Under the pieces are notes generated by a model that was not told where the DNA came from, made no database searches, and was given only the letters and a program-made list of their open reading frames with translations. Below, piece after piece: positions 45,507 to 55,166 of a stretch of DNA of 64,000 nucleotides. This DNA comes from Xanthobacteraceae bacterium. GTDB lineage: Bacteria > Pseudomonadota > Alphaproteobacteria > Rhizobiales > Xanthobacteraceae. The first letter of the stretch is position 1. Every line of letters begins with the position of its first letter. A program made the translations under genes and the position numbers. The stretch spans positions 186,001 through 250,000 of the forward strand of contig JARBUD010000002.1 in the NCBI GenBank assembly GCA_029239875.1, in the 5' to 3' direction.

Positions 45507-47213
45507 ATGTCCGCAACCCAAACCCTGAGCGCCGCGCGCGACGATTTCGCCGCGATGCTCGAAGAGAGCTTCAGCCATGCCGAGCCCGCCGAGGGCACGG
45601 TGGTCAAGGGCATCGTCGTCGCGATCGAGAAGGATCTCGCGATCATCGACATCGGCCTGAAGACCGAAGGCCGCGTGGCGCTGCGCGAGTTCGCCGGCCC
45701 CGGCCGCGACCAGACCATCACGGTCGGCGACGAGGTCGAGGTCTACCTTGAGCGCGTCGAGAATGCGCTCGGCGAAGCCGTCCTCTCGCGCGACAAGGCC
45801 CGCCGCGAAGAGAGCTGGGTCCGCCTCGAGAAGGCGTTCAACGCCCAGGAGAAGGTCACCGGTGTGATCTTCAACCAGGTGAAGGGCGGCTTCACCGTCG
45901 ATCTCGACGGCGCCGTGGCCTTCCTGCCGCGTTCGCAGGTGGATATCCGTCCGATCCGCGACGTCGGCCCGCTGATGCACAACCCGCAGCCGTTCCAGAT
46001 CCTCAAGATGGATCGCCGCCGCGGCAACATCGTGGTCTCCCGCCGCACGGTCCTCGAAGAGACCCGCGCCGAGCAGCGCCACGAGCTGGTGCAGAACCTC
46101 GAAGAGGGTCAGGTCATCGACGGCGTGGTCAAGAACATCACCGACTACGGTGCGTTCGTCGACCTCGGCGGCATTGACGGCCTGCTGCACGTCACCGACA
46201 TCGCCTGGCGCCGCGTGAACCACCCGACCGAGGTGCTGAACATCGGCCAGACGGTCAAGGTGAAGATCATCAAGATCAACCACGAGACCCACCGCATCTC
46301 GCTCGGCATGAAGCAGCTGCTCGGCGATCCGTGGGAGGGCATCGAGGCCAAGTACCCGGTCAACGCCCGCTTCAAGGGCCGCGTGACCAACATCACCGAC
46401 TACGGCGCGTTCGTCGAGCTGGAGCCGGGGATCGAGGGCCTGATCCACGTTTCCGAGATGAGCTGGACCAAGAAGAACGTCCACCCCGGCAAGATCGTCG
46501 CCACCTCCCAGGAAGTGGAAGTCGCGATCCTCGAGGTGGATCCGGTCAAGCGCCGCATCTCGCTGGGCCTCAAGCAGACCCTGCAGAACCCGTGGGAAGC
46601 CTTCGCCGAGAAGTATCCGGCCGGCTCGACCGTCGAGGGCGAGGTCAAGAACAAGACCGAGTTCGGTCTGTTCCTGGGTCTCGACGGCGACGTCGACGGC
46701 ATGGTGCACCTCTCGGACCTCGACTGGAACCGTCCGGGCGAGCAGGTCATCGACGAGTTCAAGAAGGGCGACGTGATCAAGGCGCAGGTTCTCGACGTCG
46801 ACGTCGAGAAGGAGCGCATCTCGCTCGGCGTGAAGCAGCTCGGCGGCGACCCCTTCCAGGATTCCGGCGAGCTCCGTAAGGGCGCGATCGTGACCTGCGA
46901 AGTGATCGACGTGAAGGAAGGCGGCGTCGACGTGAAGATCGTCGGCACCGACATGACCACCTTCGTGAAGCGCTCGGAACTCGCGCGCGACCGCGGCGAC
47001 CAGCGTCCGGACCGTTTCGCCGTCGGCGAGAAGTTCGACGCCCGCGTCATCCTGTTCGACCGCAAGGCCCGCAAGGTCCAGGTGTCGATCAAGGCGCTGG
47101 AGATCGCCGAGGAGAAGGAAGCCGTGGCCCAGTTCGGCTCGCAGGATTCGGGCGCTTCGCTCGGCGACATCCTCGGCGCCGCGCTGAAGAAGGCGTCCGA
47201 GAAGGCCGAGTGA
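45507..47213 (+). CDS. rpsA: 30S ribosomal protein S1
   Basis: Binds mRNA at the ribosome platform and helps unfold leaders during initiation. The 568-residue protein contains six S1 (OB-fold) repeats, the later ones marked by [29 protein letters not shown] and [15 protein letters not shown] 45507 follows AGGAG by seven bases; the longer frame to 45066 is not supported. Its normal neighbour cmk is 5.3 kb away here. A strong terminator follows. Confidence 0.97.
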   Translation: MSATQTLSAARDDFAAMLEESFSHAEPAEGTVVKGIVVAIEKDLAIIDIGLKTEGRVALREFAGPGRDQTITVGDEVEVYLERVENALGEAVLSRDKARREESWVRLEKAFNAQEKVTGVIFNQVKGGFTVDLDGAVAFLPRSQVDIRPIRDVGPLMHNPQPFQILKMDRRRGNIVVSRRTVLEETRAEQRHELVQNLEEGQVIDGVVKNITDYGAFVDLGGIDGLLHVTDIAWRRVNHPTEVLNIGQTVKVKIIKINHETHRISLGMKQLLGDPWEGIEAKYPVNARFKGRVTNITDYGAFVELEPGIEGLIHVSEMSWTKKNVHPGKIVATSQEVEVAILEVDPVKRRISLGLKQTLQNPWEAFAEKYPAGSTVEGEVKNKTEFGLFLGLDGDVDGMVHLSDLDWNRPGEQVIDEFKKGDVIKAQVLDVDVEKERISLGVKQLGGDPFQDSGELRKGAIVTCEVIDVKEGGVDVKIVGTDMTTFVKRSELARDRGDQRPDRFAVGEKFDARVILFDRKARKVQVSIKALEIAEEKEAVAQFGSQDSGASLGDILGAALKKASEKAE

Positions 47214-47264
47214 GGATGATCCTCGCCGGCTGATCGGGCGATCTGATCGGCTCACAACATGAAG

Positions 47265-47300
47265 ACGGCCGGCGTGATGAGCGCCGGCCGTTTTGCTTTT
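47265..47300 (+). terminator. Rho-independent terminator of rpsA
   Basis: A perfect ten-base stem, ACGGCCGGCG with CGCCGGCCGT, around a seven-base loop, followed by TTTTGCTTTT. It lies 52 bases after the rpsA stop and before the convergent MarR-GNAT gene. Confidence 0.9.
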
Positions 47301-47325
47301 GGGGCTGGGTGAGGAAGCGGCCGCC

Positions 47326-48342
47326 TCACAGCGGCTTCTGGAGCACGACGAAGTGCAGGTCGTCGCGCCTGGGAATGCCGAAGCGCTCGTCCCCATAGGG
47401 GAACGGCTCGGTCTCGCCGGTCGGCGCGTAGCCGCGGCGCGCATACCAGGCGAGCAGCGCGTCGCGGACGTTGATGACGGTCATCTTGATCCGCCGGGCG
47501 CCGTGCTCCTGCGCCCACGCTTCGGCGGCGGCGAGGAGGCTGCGGCCGAGGCCCCGGTTCTGTTCGCCCGGATCGACGCTGAGCGAGCCGAGATACCAGA
47601 CGCCTTCCTTTTCGGGCTGGAGCCAGACGCAGCCGAGCAGCGGGCCCCCGGCCGGACGTCGCCAGACCAGCATCGTCGCATCGGGATCGCCGGCGATGTC
47701 GTCGCGCAGCATCGTCTCGTTGGTGCGTGCGCCGCTGATATAGTCGGCCTCGGTGGTCCAGCTCGCCTCGGACGTGTCGCGATACGCCCGGTTCATGAGC
47801 GCCACGATCGCCGGGATGTCCGCGTCGGTCGCGGGCTCGAGCCGGGGAGCCGTCATCGGGGACGCCGCTCCTTGGGCCGCGCGGCTGTTCAGCGGCCGCT
47901 CCGCCAGGCGGGCCTCGATCTGCGCGATCTGCTGCAGCAAGGGCCCCGACAGGTCGTCCGTCACCTCCCGCACCGCGGCCTCGACGAGGGGCCAGACCTC
48001 GCGCCTCGACAGGTCCAGCACCTGTCTGCCGGCAGCGGACAGGGAGGCGATCCGCTGGCGGCGGTCCGTCTTGCCGGGGCTGATCTCGATCATGCCGGCG
48101 CTGGCCAGGCGTTCGATGCTCTTGGTGATGGCGGGCTGGCTCATCCTCATGCTGCGGGCCAGCTCGCCGATCCGCTGCGGCCCGTGCTCGTCGAGCGCGG
48201 CGAGCAGCGGATACTGGCCGGGCTGGATGGCGATGCCGGCGCGCTGCGCCACCAGCGTCACGTCGGCCTGCATCTGTTCGGCCAGGCGCTTCAGGCGGCT
48301 GCCGAGAAATAGATGCTGCTTGTCGCTTATGATGTCGGTCAT
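47326..48342 (-). CDS. MarR-type regulator fused to a GNAT acetyltransferase
   Basis: A 338-residue two-domain protein. Residues 1-150 are a MarR winged helix (IGELARSMRMSQPAITKSIERL as recognition region, in the usual order). Residues 165-338 are a GNAT fold with the acetyl-CoA loop QNRGLGRSLL. Such fusions are known in the databases, but their acetylation substrate is seldom established. Autoregulation is likely because a near-perfect palindrome lies 21 bases upstream of the start. It is transcribed in the same direction as the EamA gene, after 72 bases. Confidence 0.9.
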   Translation of the reverse strand: MTDIISDKQHLFLGSRLKRLAEQMQADVTLVAQRAGIAIQPGQYPLLAALDEHGPQRIGELARSMRMSQPAITKSIERLASAGMIEISPGKTDRRQRIASLSAAGRQVLDLSRREVWPLVEAAVREVTDDLSGPLLQQIAQIEARLAERPLNSRAAQGAASPMTAPRLEPATDADIPAIVALMNRAYRDTSEASWTTEADYISGARTNETMLRDDIAGDPDATMLVWRRPAGGPLLGCVWLQPEKEGVWYLGSLSVDPGEQNRGLGRSLLAAAEAWAQEHGARRIKMTVINVRDALLAWYARRGYAPTGETEPFPYGDERFGIPRRDDLHFVVLQKPL

Positions 48343-48362
48343 GACAGAACCTTCGAGAACAA

Positions 48363-48382
48363 ATACATAACTGGTTATGTAT
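48363..48382 (-). promoter_or_regulatory. Palindromic operator before the MarR-GNAT gene
   Basis: Nine-base perfect arms ATACATAAC and GTTATGTAT around TG. Its AT-rich character stands out in the GC-rich context, and the spacing is typical of a MarR-family operator. Confidence 0.65.
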
Positions 48383-48414
48383 CTTGGGCAAGGGGGACCT
48401 GTCCAGCGCGGTCG

Positions 48415-49314
48415 TCAGGGCCGGCGCGGCGGCAGCGTCATCGCCGCGACTCCGAAGACCACCGCGGCAAGCCCGATCAGCGCCGTGGGCGCGAGCCGCT
48501 CGCCGAGGAAGAGCACGCTGATGCCGACCCCGATCGGCACGCGCAGATAGGCCTGCGCCGTCACCCCGACCGGGCCGAGCGTCTGCACCAGCCGGAAATA
48601 GATCACCAGCGCTGCGGCGGTCGAGGCGACGGAAAGGGCGAGCAGCGCCAGCACCGACTCCATGGACGGCGCCAGCGCCCACGGGCGGTCGACGATGAGC
48701 GCGAGCGGCGCCAGCAGGGCCGTGCCGCACAGCAGCGAGCCGCAGGCGGGCAGCATCGGGTCGAGGCCGCGGAAGCGGGTGCCGAAGAATGCCGCGCCGG
48801 CATAGCACAGCGTGGCGCCGAGCACGGCGAGTGGCGCCAGCACGGACCCGCCGGCGCCGTCGAAGGCCTCCATGCCCACGAGCAGGGCGACCCCGACGAG
48901 GCCGCCCGCCACGCCCGCGAGCGCCCGTCCCGTCGCGGGGCCTGGCCTGCCGGCAAGGCACGCCGTGAGCAGGCCCATGAGGAAGGCGAAGATCGGCGTG
49001 GTGGCGTTGAGGATGACGGCCGGCCCCGCATCGAGGCGCGTCTCCGCCCAGGCGATGAGCGTGAAGGGGATCGCGCTGTTGAGGCATGCCTGGAACAGGA
49101 AGCGCTTCCAGCTCTGCCGATCCGCCGGCAGGCGCAGCCCCCGCCAGTGCAGCGCCGCCAGCAGCACCGCGCCGGCGATGGCGGTACGGGCGGCGATGAA
49201 GGTGATCGGCGGGATCGTCTCCACCCCCACCTTGATGAAGCTGTAGGACGCGCCCCACAGCGTCGAGAGCAGCAGGAGCAAAGCGAGTTCGACGGTGAGG
49301 CGGGGCTTTTCCAT
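48415..49314 (-). CDS. EamA-family (DMT superfamily) transporter
   Basis: A 299-residue inner-membrane protein with ten predicted helices in two EamA repeats, starting with LLLLLSTLWGASYSFIKVG and containing AQAYLRVPIGVGISVLFLGE in the second repeat. Most such proteins export amino acids or other small metabolites, and the substrate is not predictable. It is divergent from an ArsR-type regulator with 119 bases between, so that regulator may control it. Confidence 0.92.
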   Translation of the reverse strand: MEKPRLTVELALLLLLSTLWGASYSFIKVGVETIPPITFIAARTAIAGAVLLAALHWRGLRLPADRQSWKRFLFQACLNSAIPFTLIAWAETRLDAGPAVILNATTPIFAFLMGLLTACLAGRPGPATGRALAGVAGGLVGVALLVGMEAFDGAGGSVLAPLAVLGATLCYAGAAFFGTRFRGLDPMLPACGSLLCGTALLAPLALIVDRPWALAPSMESVLALLALSVASTAAALVIYFRLVQTLGPVGVTAQAYLRVPIGVGISVLFLGERLAPTALIGLAAVVFGVAAMTLPPRRP

Positions 49315-49433
49315 GGTGCGCTGCTCGGAGCGTTGCGGGGCCCCCTTCTAGCCGGCCGGGACATCGCGATGTTTCGGCCGGCGCCCAAGCGTCGCGTGCT
49401 GACGGAGGCGGCGCGAAGCGCTAGCCTTCCCCC

Positions 49434-50192
49434 ATGACCGAGCCTCTCTCCAGCTCCTTCGCCTCCGGCAACCGGATCGCCGAGATCGCCGCGCTGCTGG
49501 GCGACCCGGCCCGTGCCAACATGCTGGTGGCGTTGATGGGCGGACAGGCCCTCACCGCCGGCGAGCTGGCATGGCATGCGCATGTGAGCGCGCCGACCGC
49601 GAGCGGCCATCTGGCCAAGCTGACGGCGGCCGGCGTGCTGGCTTTGCGCGTGCAGGGGCGGCACCGTTATTACCGGCTGGCCTCGCCAGAGATCGCCGAA
49701 GTGCTGCACGCGCTGATGGTTGCGGCCGCGCTTGGCCCGCCGCGCTACCGGCCGCCCGGCCCGCGCGACGCCGCGCTGCGGCTTGCCCGCAGCTGCTACG
49801 ACCATCTCGCCGGACGGCTGGCGGTGGCGCTGCTCGAGGGGCTGGAGGCACAGGGCCATGTCCGCGCATCGCTCGACGGCGACGCCGTCACCCTTACGCC
49901 GCAGGGACGCGACTTCCTCCGCGCGTTCGGCCTGGCGCTGGAGCCCTCCGGCACGCCGGGACGCCCGCTGTGCCGCACCTGCCTCGACTGGAGCGAGCGG
50001 CGCCCGCATCTGGCCGGCCGGCTCGGCGCCGCGCTGCTCGACCGGCTGGTCGAGCTCGGTTGGCTGACGCGGATTCCCGACAGCCGCGCGCTGGCGGTGA
50101 GCCGGGTCGGCGAAGCGGGGCTCGTGGCGACCTTCGGCCTGCCGCGCGACTGGCGCTGCGAGCCGGTCGCCCCCGCCCGCGCGGCGGGCTGA
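49434..50192 (+). CDS. ArsR-family winged-helix transcriptional regulator
   Basis: A 252-residue protein with an ArsR HTH in the N-terminal 90 residues (LTAGELAWHAHVSAPTASGH) and a longer C-terminal region containing CRTCLDWSERRPHLAG, a CxxC-type segment seen in a subgroup of these regulators. It lacks the classic ELCVCDL metal site, so the inducer may not be a metal. Its divergence from the EamA transporter suggests local control of export. Confidence 0.9.
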   Translation: MTEPLSSSFASGNRIAEIAALLGDPARANMLVALMGGQALTAGELAWHAHVSAPTASGHLAKLTAAGVLALRVQGRHRYYRLASPEIAEVLHALMVAAALGPPRYRPPGPRDAALRLARSCYDHLAGRLAVALLEGLEAQGHVRASLDGDAVTLTPQGRDFLRAFGLALEPSGTPGRPLCRTCLDWSERRPHLAGRLGAALLDRLVELGWLTRIPDSRALAVSRVGEAGLVATFGLPRDWRCEPVAPARAAG

Positions 50193-50282
50193 GCTGGCGC
50201 ACCCGTGCCGGCTGCCCTGTCGCCGCCCCCCGTGCGCCGCCCTATCTAGCGACCGACATTAGGGATGCATGCCGGGTACGCC

Positions 50283-50669
50283 ATGACCAGAACCGAGCTC
50301 GCCGACCTCTATCGCGGCTACATCGCCTGCCTGAACCGGCAGGACTGGGCGGAGCTGGGCCGGTTCGTCCATGAGGAGGTCCGCTACAATGGCGAGCCGG
50401 TCGGCCTCTCCGGTTATCGCGGCATGCTGGAGGGCGACTTCCGCGCCATTCCCGACCTGCATTTCGAGATCGGGCTGTTGATCGCCGATCCGCCCCGCAT
50501 CGCCAGCCGCCTGCTCTTCGACTGCACGCCGACAGGCCTGCTGTTCGGCCTGCCGGTCGACGGCCGAAGGGTCCGCTTCGCCGAGAACGTGTTCTACGAG
50601 TTCCGCGACGGCCGCATCGCCGAGGTCTGGTCGATCATCGACAAGGCCGCGATCGAGGCGCAATTGTAG
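50283..50669 (+). CDS. SnoaL-like polyketide-cyclase-fold protein
   Basis: A 128-residue NTF2-fold protein starting MTRTELADLYRGY and containing the ester-cyclase-like GLPVDGRRVRFAENVFYEFRDG pattern in short segments such as FAENVFYEFRDG. The fold is small and catalytically versatile; no substrate can be given. ATG 50283 matches relatives; ATG 50265 would add six residues. Confidence 0.82.
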   Translation: MTRTELADLYRGYIACLNRQDWAELGRFVHEEVRYNGEPVGLSGYRGMLEGDFRAIPDLHFEIGLLIADPPRIASRLLFDCTPTGLLFGLPVDGRRVRFAENVFYEFRDGRIAEVWSIIDKAAIEAQL

Positions 50670-50804
50670 GCGGGCGGCGCCTAACCTCCGCGTTTGAAGC
50701 CGACCTGCGGCTCCGGTAGCATCACGCCTTCTGCCGCGGCCCGAGGAGGCTTCCATGCGCCCCATCCCTGCCCTCGACCGCCGGCGCCGTCGCGTCTGGG
50801 GGAC

Positions 50805-51335
50805 ATGGTGAGCATGCCGCGATCGGGCACGTTCGGTCGTCTCGTCGTGCGGCTGGTGCTGGTGAGCCGCTGGGCGATGGTGCCGCTGTTCATCGGCCTC
50901 GCCATCGGGCTGGTGCTGCTGGTCGTCGCCTTCGCGCTGCGGCTGTGGCAGTTCGCCATGCAGCTGACCACGCTCAGCGAGACCGCGGTGATCATGGAGC
51001 TGCTGACGCTGCTCGATCTCGTGCTGGTCGGCGGGCTGATGGTGATCGTGATCCAGTCCGGCTACGAGAACTTCGTCGAGCGGATCGACCGGCGCGAGGC
51101 GCCGGATTCGCCGGCCTGGATGACGCGGATCAGCTTCTCCGGGCTGAAGCTCAAGCTGTTTGCCTCGCTCATGGCGATCTCCGCCATCACCCTGCTCAAG
51201 GCGCTGATGCGGCTGGAGAGCGATGTGAGCGAGACGCAGGTGCGCTGGCTGATGGCGGCGAGCGTGATGTTCCTCGCCGCCTATGCGGTGCTCGCCTTCA
51301 CCGATCGCTTCGCCCGCACCGGCGAGGACGATTAG
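50805..51335 (+). CDS. UPF0114 (YqhA) family membrane protein
   Basis: A 176-residue inner-membrane protein with about four helices, containing FIGLAIGLVLLVVAFALRLW and the conserved LLTLLDLVLVGGLMVIVI and SGYENFVERID segments of the family. Its function is unknown; it is widespread in proteobacteria. Starts at 50805 (adjacent to GGGGGA) and 50814 are possible. Its end overlaps the convergent acetyltransferase stop by three bases. Confidence 0.88.
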   Translation: MVSMPRSGTFGRLVVRLVLVSRWAMVPLFIGLAIGLVLLVVAFALRLWQFAMQLTTLSETAVIMELLTLLDLVLVGGLMVIVIQSGYENFVERIDRREAPDSPAWMTRISFSGLKLKLFASLMAISAITLLKALMRLESDVSETQVRWLMAASVMFLAAYAVLAFTDRFARTGEDD

Positions 51336-51952
51336 ACCGCCCGCGGCGCCACCACCCGCGCCGGATTGCCGAGCGCGGTGGCGCCGGCCGGCACGTCCTT
51401 TGTCACCACCGCGCCGGCGCCGATCACGGCGTCGTCGCCGATGGTCACCCCCGGCAGGATGATCGCCTTGCCGCCGATCCAGACATTGCGGCCGATATGG
51501 ACGGGGCGGCCGAATTCCAGGCCCGTGGCGCGCGTCTCGCGGTCGCGCGGGTGGTCGGCGGTGTAGATGTGCACGCCGGGTCCGATCTGCGTGCCGTCGC
51601 CGATCGTCACCTCGACCACGTCGAGGACGACGCAGTCGAAGTTGAGGAACACGCCCTTGCCGAGGCGGATGTTGAAGCCGTAGTCGCAATGGAAGGGCGG
51701 GCGGATGCCCGAGCCCGGCCCGACCGCCCCCAGCCGCTCGCGCAGCAGGGCGCGCCGCTCGTCGCGCGGCAGGCCGAGGGAGGCGTTGTAGCGCGCCATC
51801 CAGGCGAAGGCGGCGGCTTGCGCGGCCTGAATCTCAGGGTCACCGGCGTGATAGAGCTCGCCGGCGAGCATCTTCTGCATCTCGCTGCGCGGTGCGGGGG
51901 TGGTGTCGGGCAAGGGCGGCCTCGTTGGGGTGTCGTGGGGGGCATCCTGCAT
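51332..51952 (-). CDS. Maltose/galactoside O-acetyltransferase family protein
   Basis: Left-handed beta-helix (LbH) acetyltransferase using acetyl-CoA, probably on a sugar. The family core runs from MLAGELYHAGDPEIQ to the C-terminus, with hexapeptide repeats, the active-site region FHCDYGFNIRLGKG, the ADHPRD motif and IGAGAVVTKDVPAG. ATG 51952 gives 206 residues with a Pro-rich leader; the start nearest to the family norm is ATG 51880 (182 residues). No ribosome site decides. Confidence 0.88.
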   Translation of the reverse strand: MQDAPHDTPTRPPLPDTTPAPRSEMQKMLAGELYHAGDPEIQAAQAAAFAWMARYNASLGLPRDERRALLRERLGAVGPGSGIRPPFHCDYGFNIRLGKGVFLNFDCVVLDVVEVTIGDGTQIGPGVHIYTADHPRDRETRATGLEFGRPVHIGRNVWIGGKAIILPGVTIGDDAVIGAGAVVTKDVPAGATALGNPARVVAPRAV

Positions 51953-52042
51953 CGGCGAAGCCGGACGGCGGTGCAAAACACGTTGGGTTTCACGCCTGAT
52001 AGGTGCTTCCTTCGGCCCTTCGAGGACCCGGCCAGGGAGCAT

Positions 52043-52150
52043 CCTCATCCTGAGCTGCGAGAGGAGCGAGCCTCGAAGGATGGCGGGTCAAGCGCACCCG
52101 GACGAGCATCCTTTGAGGCTTGGCCGTTGGCCAAGCATCTCAGGATGAGG
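52043..52150. repeat. Family B palindromic repeat
   Basis: Arms CCTCATCCTGAG and CTCAGGATGAGG enclose GCCTCGAAGGATGG and CATCCTTTGAGGC. The inner arms have mismatches relative to other copies, so this copy may be older. It lies between hemH and the acetyltransferase gene. Confidence 0.82.
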
Positions 52151-52208
52151 TTGGTCCTGGGAGAGCCCGAAAGCCGGACACGTCCGGGCATGATGGGGCT
52201 ATCCGGGA

Positions 52209-53291
52209 CTATCCCAGCTCCACCCAGCCCTTCAGCTCGCGGCGGATGACGGCCTCCAGCACCTTCATGCCGCCCTCGCTGTCGTTGAGGCACGGGATGA
52301 AGTGGAACTTCTCGCCGCCATTGTGGTGGAAGATCTCGGCGTTCTCGCCGGCGATCTCCTCCAGCGTCTCCAGGCAGTCGGCGACGAAGCCGGGGGTGAT
52401 GACGGCGAGCCGCTTCACGCCGGACCGCGCCAGCGCCTCCACCGTCTTGTCGGTGTAGGGCTGCAGCCACTCGGCCTTGCCGAAGCGCGACTGGAAGGTG
52501 AGGCGCAGCCCGCCTTCCGGCCAGCCGAGCCGCGCGTTCAGCGCCGCCACGGTCTTCTCGCACTCGGCGGGATAGGGGTCGCCCTTCTCGGCATATTCCC
52601 TGGGGATGCCGTGGAAGGAGGCGAGCACCAGCTCCGGCTCGAAGTCGAGCGTCGCCAGATCGCGCTCGATCGAGGAGGCGATCGCCTCGATATAGGCCGG
52701 CTCCTCCGGCCAGGGCGGGGCGACGCGCAGCACCGGCTGGAAGCGCAGCTTCTTCAGCGCGTCGAAGGCGGCGTCGCACACGGTGGCCGAGGTGGCGGCG
52801 GCATATTGCGGATAGAGCGGCACGAGCAGGATGCGGTCGCAGCCGGCCTGCTGGAGCGCTTCGATGCGCGAGGCGACGGACGGGTTGCCGTAGCGCATGG
52901 CCCAGTCGAAGACGAGGCGGTCGTCGAGCGGGCCGAGCGTCTGGCTGAGCTTGTCCGACTGCGCGCGGGTAATGGTGCGCAGCGGGCCCTCGTTCAGCTC
53001 CTTGTTCCAGATCGTCTCGTAGTCCTTGCCCTTCGCCTGCGGGCGGCGCGACAGGATGACGACGTTCAGCAGGAACCACCACAGCGCGCGGTTGACCTCG
53101 ATCACCCGGCGGTCGGAGAGGAACTCCTTCAGGTAGCGCCGCATCGACCAGTAGTCGGTGCCGTCCGGCGTGCCGAGATTGACGATCAGCACACCGATCC
53201 TGCCCGAGGCGACGGGGGGGAAGGCGGCGGAAATCGCTCCCGCCGACTGGACGGTGCCCGTGGGCACCGGAACGGCCTTGTTCATCGGCAT
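52209..53291 (-). CDS. hemH: Ferrochelatase
   Basis: Inserts iron into protoporphyrin IX in the last step of heme synthesis. The 360-residue protein has the catalytic His in LASFHGIPREY, the LVPLYPQYAAAT loop and the C-terminal NGGEKFHFIPCLND region. Its ~25-residue N-terminal leader precedes the family core RIGVLIVNLGTPDG. ATGs at 53291 and 53285 both have GAGG nearby. Confidence 0.96.
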   Translation of the reverse strand: MPMNKAVPVPTGTVQSAGAISAAFPPVASGRIGVLIVNLGTPDGTDYWSMRRYLKEFLSDRRVIEVNRALWWFLLNVVILSRRPQAKGKDYETIWNKELNEGPLRTITRAQSDKLSQTLGPLDDRLVFDWAMRYGNPSVASRIEALQQAGCDRILLVPLYPQYAAATSATVCDAAFDALKKLRFQPVLRVAPPWPEEPAYIEAIASSIERDLATLDFEPELVLASFHGIPREYAEKGDPYPAECEKTVAALNARLGWPEGGLRLTFQSRFGKAEWLQPYTDKTVEALARSGVKRLAVITPGFVADCLETLEEIAGENAEIFHHNGGEKFHFIPCLNDSEGGMKVLEAVIRRELKGWVELG

Positions 53292-53450
53292 ACCTCGCCT
53301 CAGGGGAAACCCACTACGCTGGGGCGAGCTTATAAGCCAATTCGCGCGGCTTCCGCCATCACGACTGCCCGAGGCGCACTGGCGCGCCTCGGTTCCAGCC
53401 CTCTGGCGCGCTGGCGCGGCACCGCGCCTCGGAGCTATCCAGCCGGGCGC

Positions 53451-54878
53451 TTACCGCACCAGGATGTTGCGGAACTGCCAGGGGTCGCTCGTGTCGATGT
53501 CCTCGGGGAACAGGCCGGGGCGGCCGTCGAGCGGGGTCCAGTCGGTGTAGTAGCCCTTTAGCGTGCCGAGATAGGGCCTCTGGATCTCCAGGCAGCGGCG
53601 ATAGTCCATCTCGTCGGTCTCGACGATGCCGGCCTCGGGGTTCTCCAGCGCCCACACCATGCCGGCCAGCACCGCGGAGGTGACCTGGAGCCCGGTGGCG
53701 GTCTGGTAGGGCGCGAGGTCGCGCGCTTCCTCGATGGTGAGCTGCGAGCCGTACCAATAGGCGTTCTTCGCATGGCCGAAGAGCAGGACGCCCAACTCGT
53801 CGCGCCCGTCGACGATCTCGTGCTCGCTGAGGATGGTCCAGTCGCCGAGCTCCTTGCCCTCATGGCCGAGCATCTCGTGCCACGACAGCAGCGCGTCGTT
53901 GCAGGGATGGTAGGCATAGTGGCAGGTCGGGCGGAAGGCGACCTGCGCGCCGTTGCGCACGGTGAAATAATCGGCGATCGAGATCGACTCGTTATGGGTG
54001 ACGAGGAAGCCGTGCTGCGGCCCCAGCGTCGGGCACCAGGTGCGCACCTTGGTGGCGGCGCCGGCCTGCATCAGGTAGATCGCGGCGCCGGAGCCCTGAT
54101 TGTGCGAGCGCGCGGTCTCCGGCGTCCATTTCTCATGCGTGCCCCAGCCGAGCTCGGCCGGCTGCAGCCCCTCGGAGACGAAGCCCTCGACCGACCAGGT
54201 GTTGACGAAGGTGCCGAAGGGCCGCGGGTCGCGGGCGCGCTGGGTGTCGCGCTCGGCGATGTGGATGCCCTTGACGCCGGCCCGCTGCATGAGCGCCGCC
54301 CAGCCCTCGCGGGTGGTCGGCTCCTCGAAGGCGAGGCCGGTGTCACGGGCGACGTCGACCAACGCCTGCTTGACGAACCACGACACCATGCCGGGATTGG
54401 CGCCGCAGCAGGAGACGGCGGTCGGCCCGCCCGGATTTGCGCGCTTGGCTTTGAGCATGGATTCGCGCAGCGCATAGTTGGAGCGGCTGGCGGGGGTGGC
54501 GTTCTTGTCGAAATAGAAGCCGAGCCAGGGCTCCACCACCGTGTCGATGTAGAGCGCCCCGCATTCGCGGGCGAACGTCATCAGGTCGACCGAGCCGGTG
54601 TCGACGGAGAGGTTGACGACGAAGCCCCGCCCGCCGCTGGTCAGCAGCGGGGTCAGCACCTCGCGGTAGTTTTCCCGGGTGATCGCCAGCTGGAGGAAGC
54701 CGATGCCGCGCTCGTCGAGCAGGTGGCGATGGTCGTCCAGCGGATCGATGACGGTCAGGCGATCCTTGTCGAAATCGAAGTGCCGCTCCAGGAGGGGCAA
54801 GGTGCCGCGACCGATCGAGCCGAAGCCGATCATCACGATGGGACCGTCGATTTTTCCGTAGACCGGCCAGACTGACAT
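53451..54878 (-). CDS. hss: Homospermidine synthase
   Basis: NAD-dependent enzyme that makes sym-homospermidine from two putrescines (or spermidine plus putrescine), the characteristic polyamine of many alphaproteobacteria. The 475-residue product shows the Rossmann motif IVMIGFGSIGRGTLPLL, VVEPWLGFY and the conserved CHYAYHPCNDALLSWHE region. It is alone here; no ornithine decarboxylase is adjacent. Confidence 0.95.
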   Translation of the reverse strand: MSVWPVYGKIDGPIVMIGFGSIGRGTLPLLERHFDFDKDRLTVIDPLDDHRHLLDERGIGFLQLAITRENYREVLTPLLTSGGRGFVVNLSVDTGSVDLMTFARECGALYIDTVVEPWLGFYFDKNATPASRSNYALRESMLKAKRANPGGPTAVSCCGANPGMVSWFVKQALVDVARDTGLAFEEPTTREGWAALMQRAGVKGIHIAERDTQRARDPRPFGTFVNTWSVEGFVSEGLQPAELGWGTHEKWTPETARSHNQGSGAAIYLMQAGAATKVRTWCPTLGPQHGFLVTHNESISIADYFTVRNGAQVAFRPTCHYAYHPCNDALLSWHEMLGHEGKELGDWTILSEHEIVDGRDELGVLLFGHAKNAYWYGSQLTIEEARDLAPYQTATGLQVTSAVLAGMVWALENPEAGIVETDEMDYRRCLEIQRPYLGTLKGYYTDWTPLDGRPGLFPEDIDTSDPWQFRNILVR

Positions 54879-55035
54879 TCTCGGGGGGACTCCTTTGGTT
54901 CCGAGGGGGAGAAAAGCGAGGGCGCAACATGGGGTGACGCAGCGTGCCGCGTCAATGGTGACGGGGGCGTGACGAGGCGCGGGCGGGTTGCAGGGGTAAT
55001 GGCGGGGAAGGTAGGCCTCGCTTCTCCCCGCATGC

Positions 55036-55144
55036 CCTCATCCTGAGGTGCGAGCGGAGCGAGCCTCGAAGGATGGTCGCCTTGGCAAGCCCGGACGAGC
55101 ATCCTTCGAGGCCTGGCCGGCGGCCGGGCACCTCAGGATGAGGG
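55036..55144. repeat. Family B palindromic repeat
   Basis: Arms CCTCATCCTGAGGTGC and GCACCTCAGGATGAGG with inner GCCTCGAAGGATGG and CATCCTTCGAGGC. It lies in the 288-base gap between hss and the PHA depolymerase gene, near the end of the latter. Confidence 0.86.
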
Positions 55145-55166
55145 CGTTCGGGAAAAGGGAAAGGCC

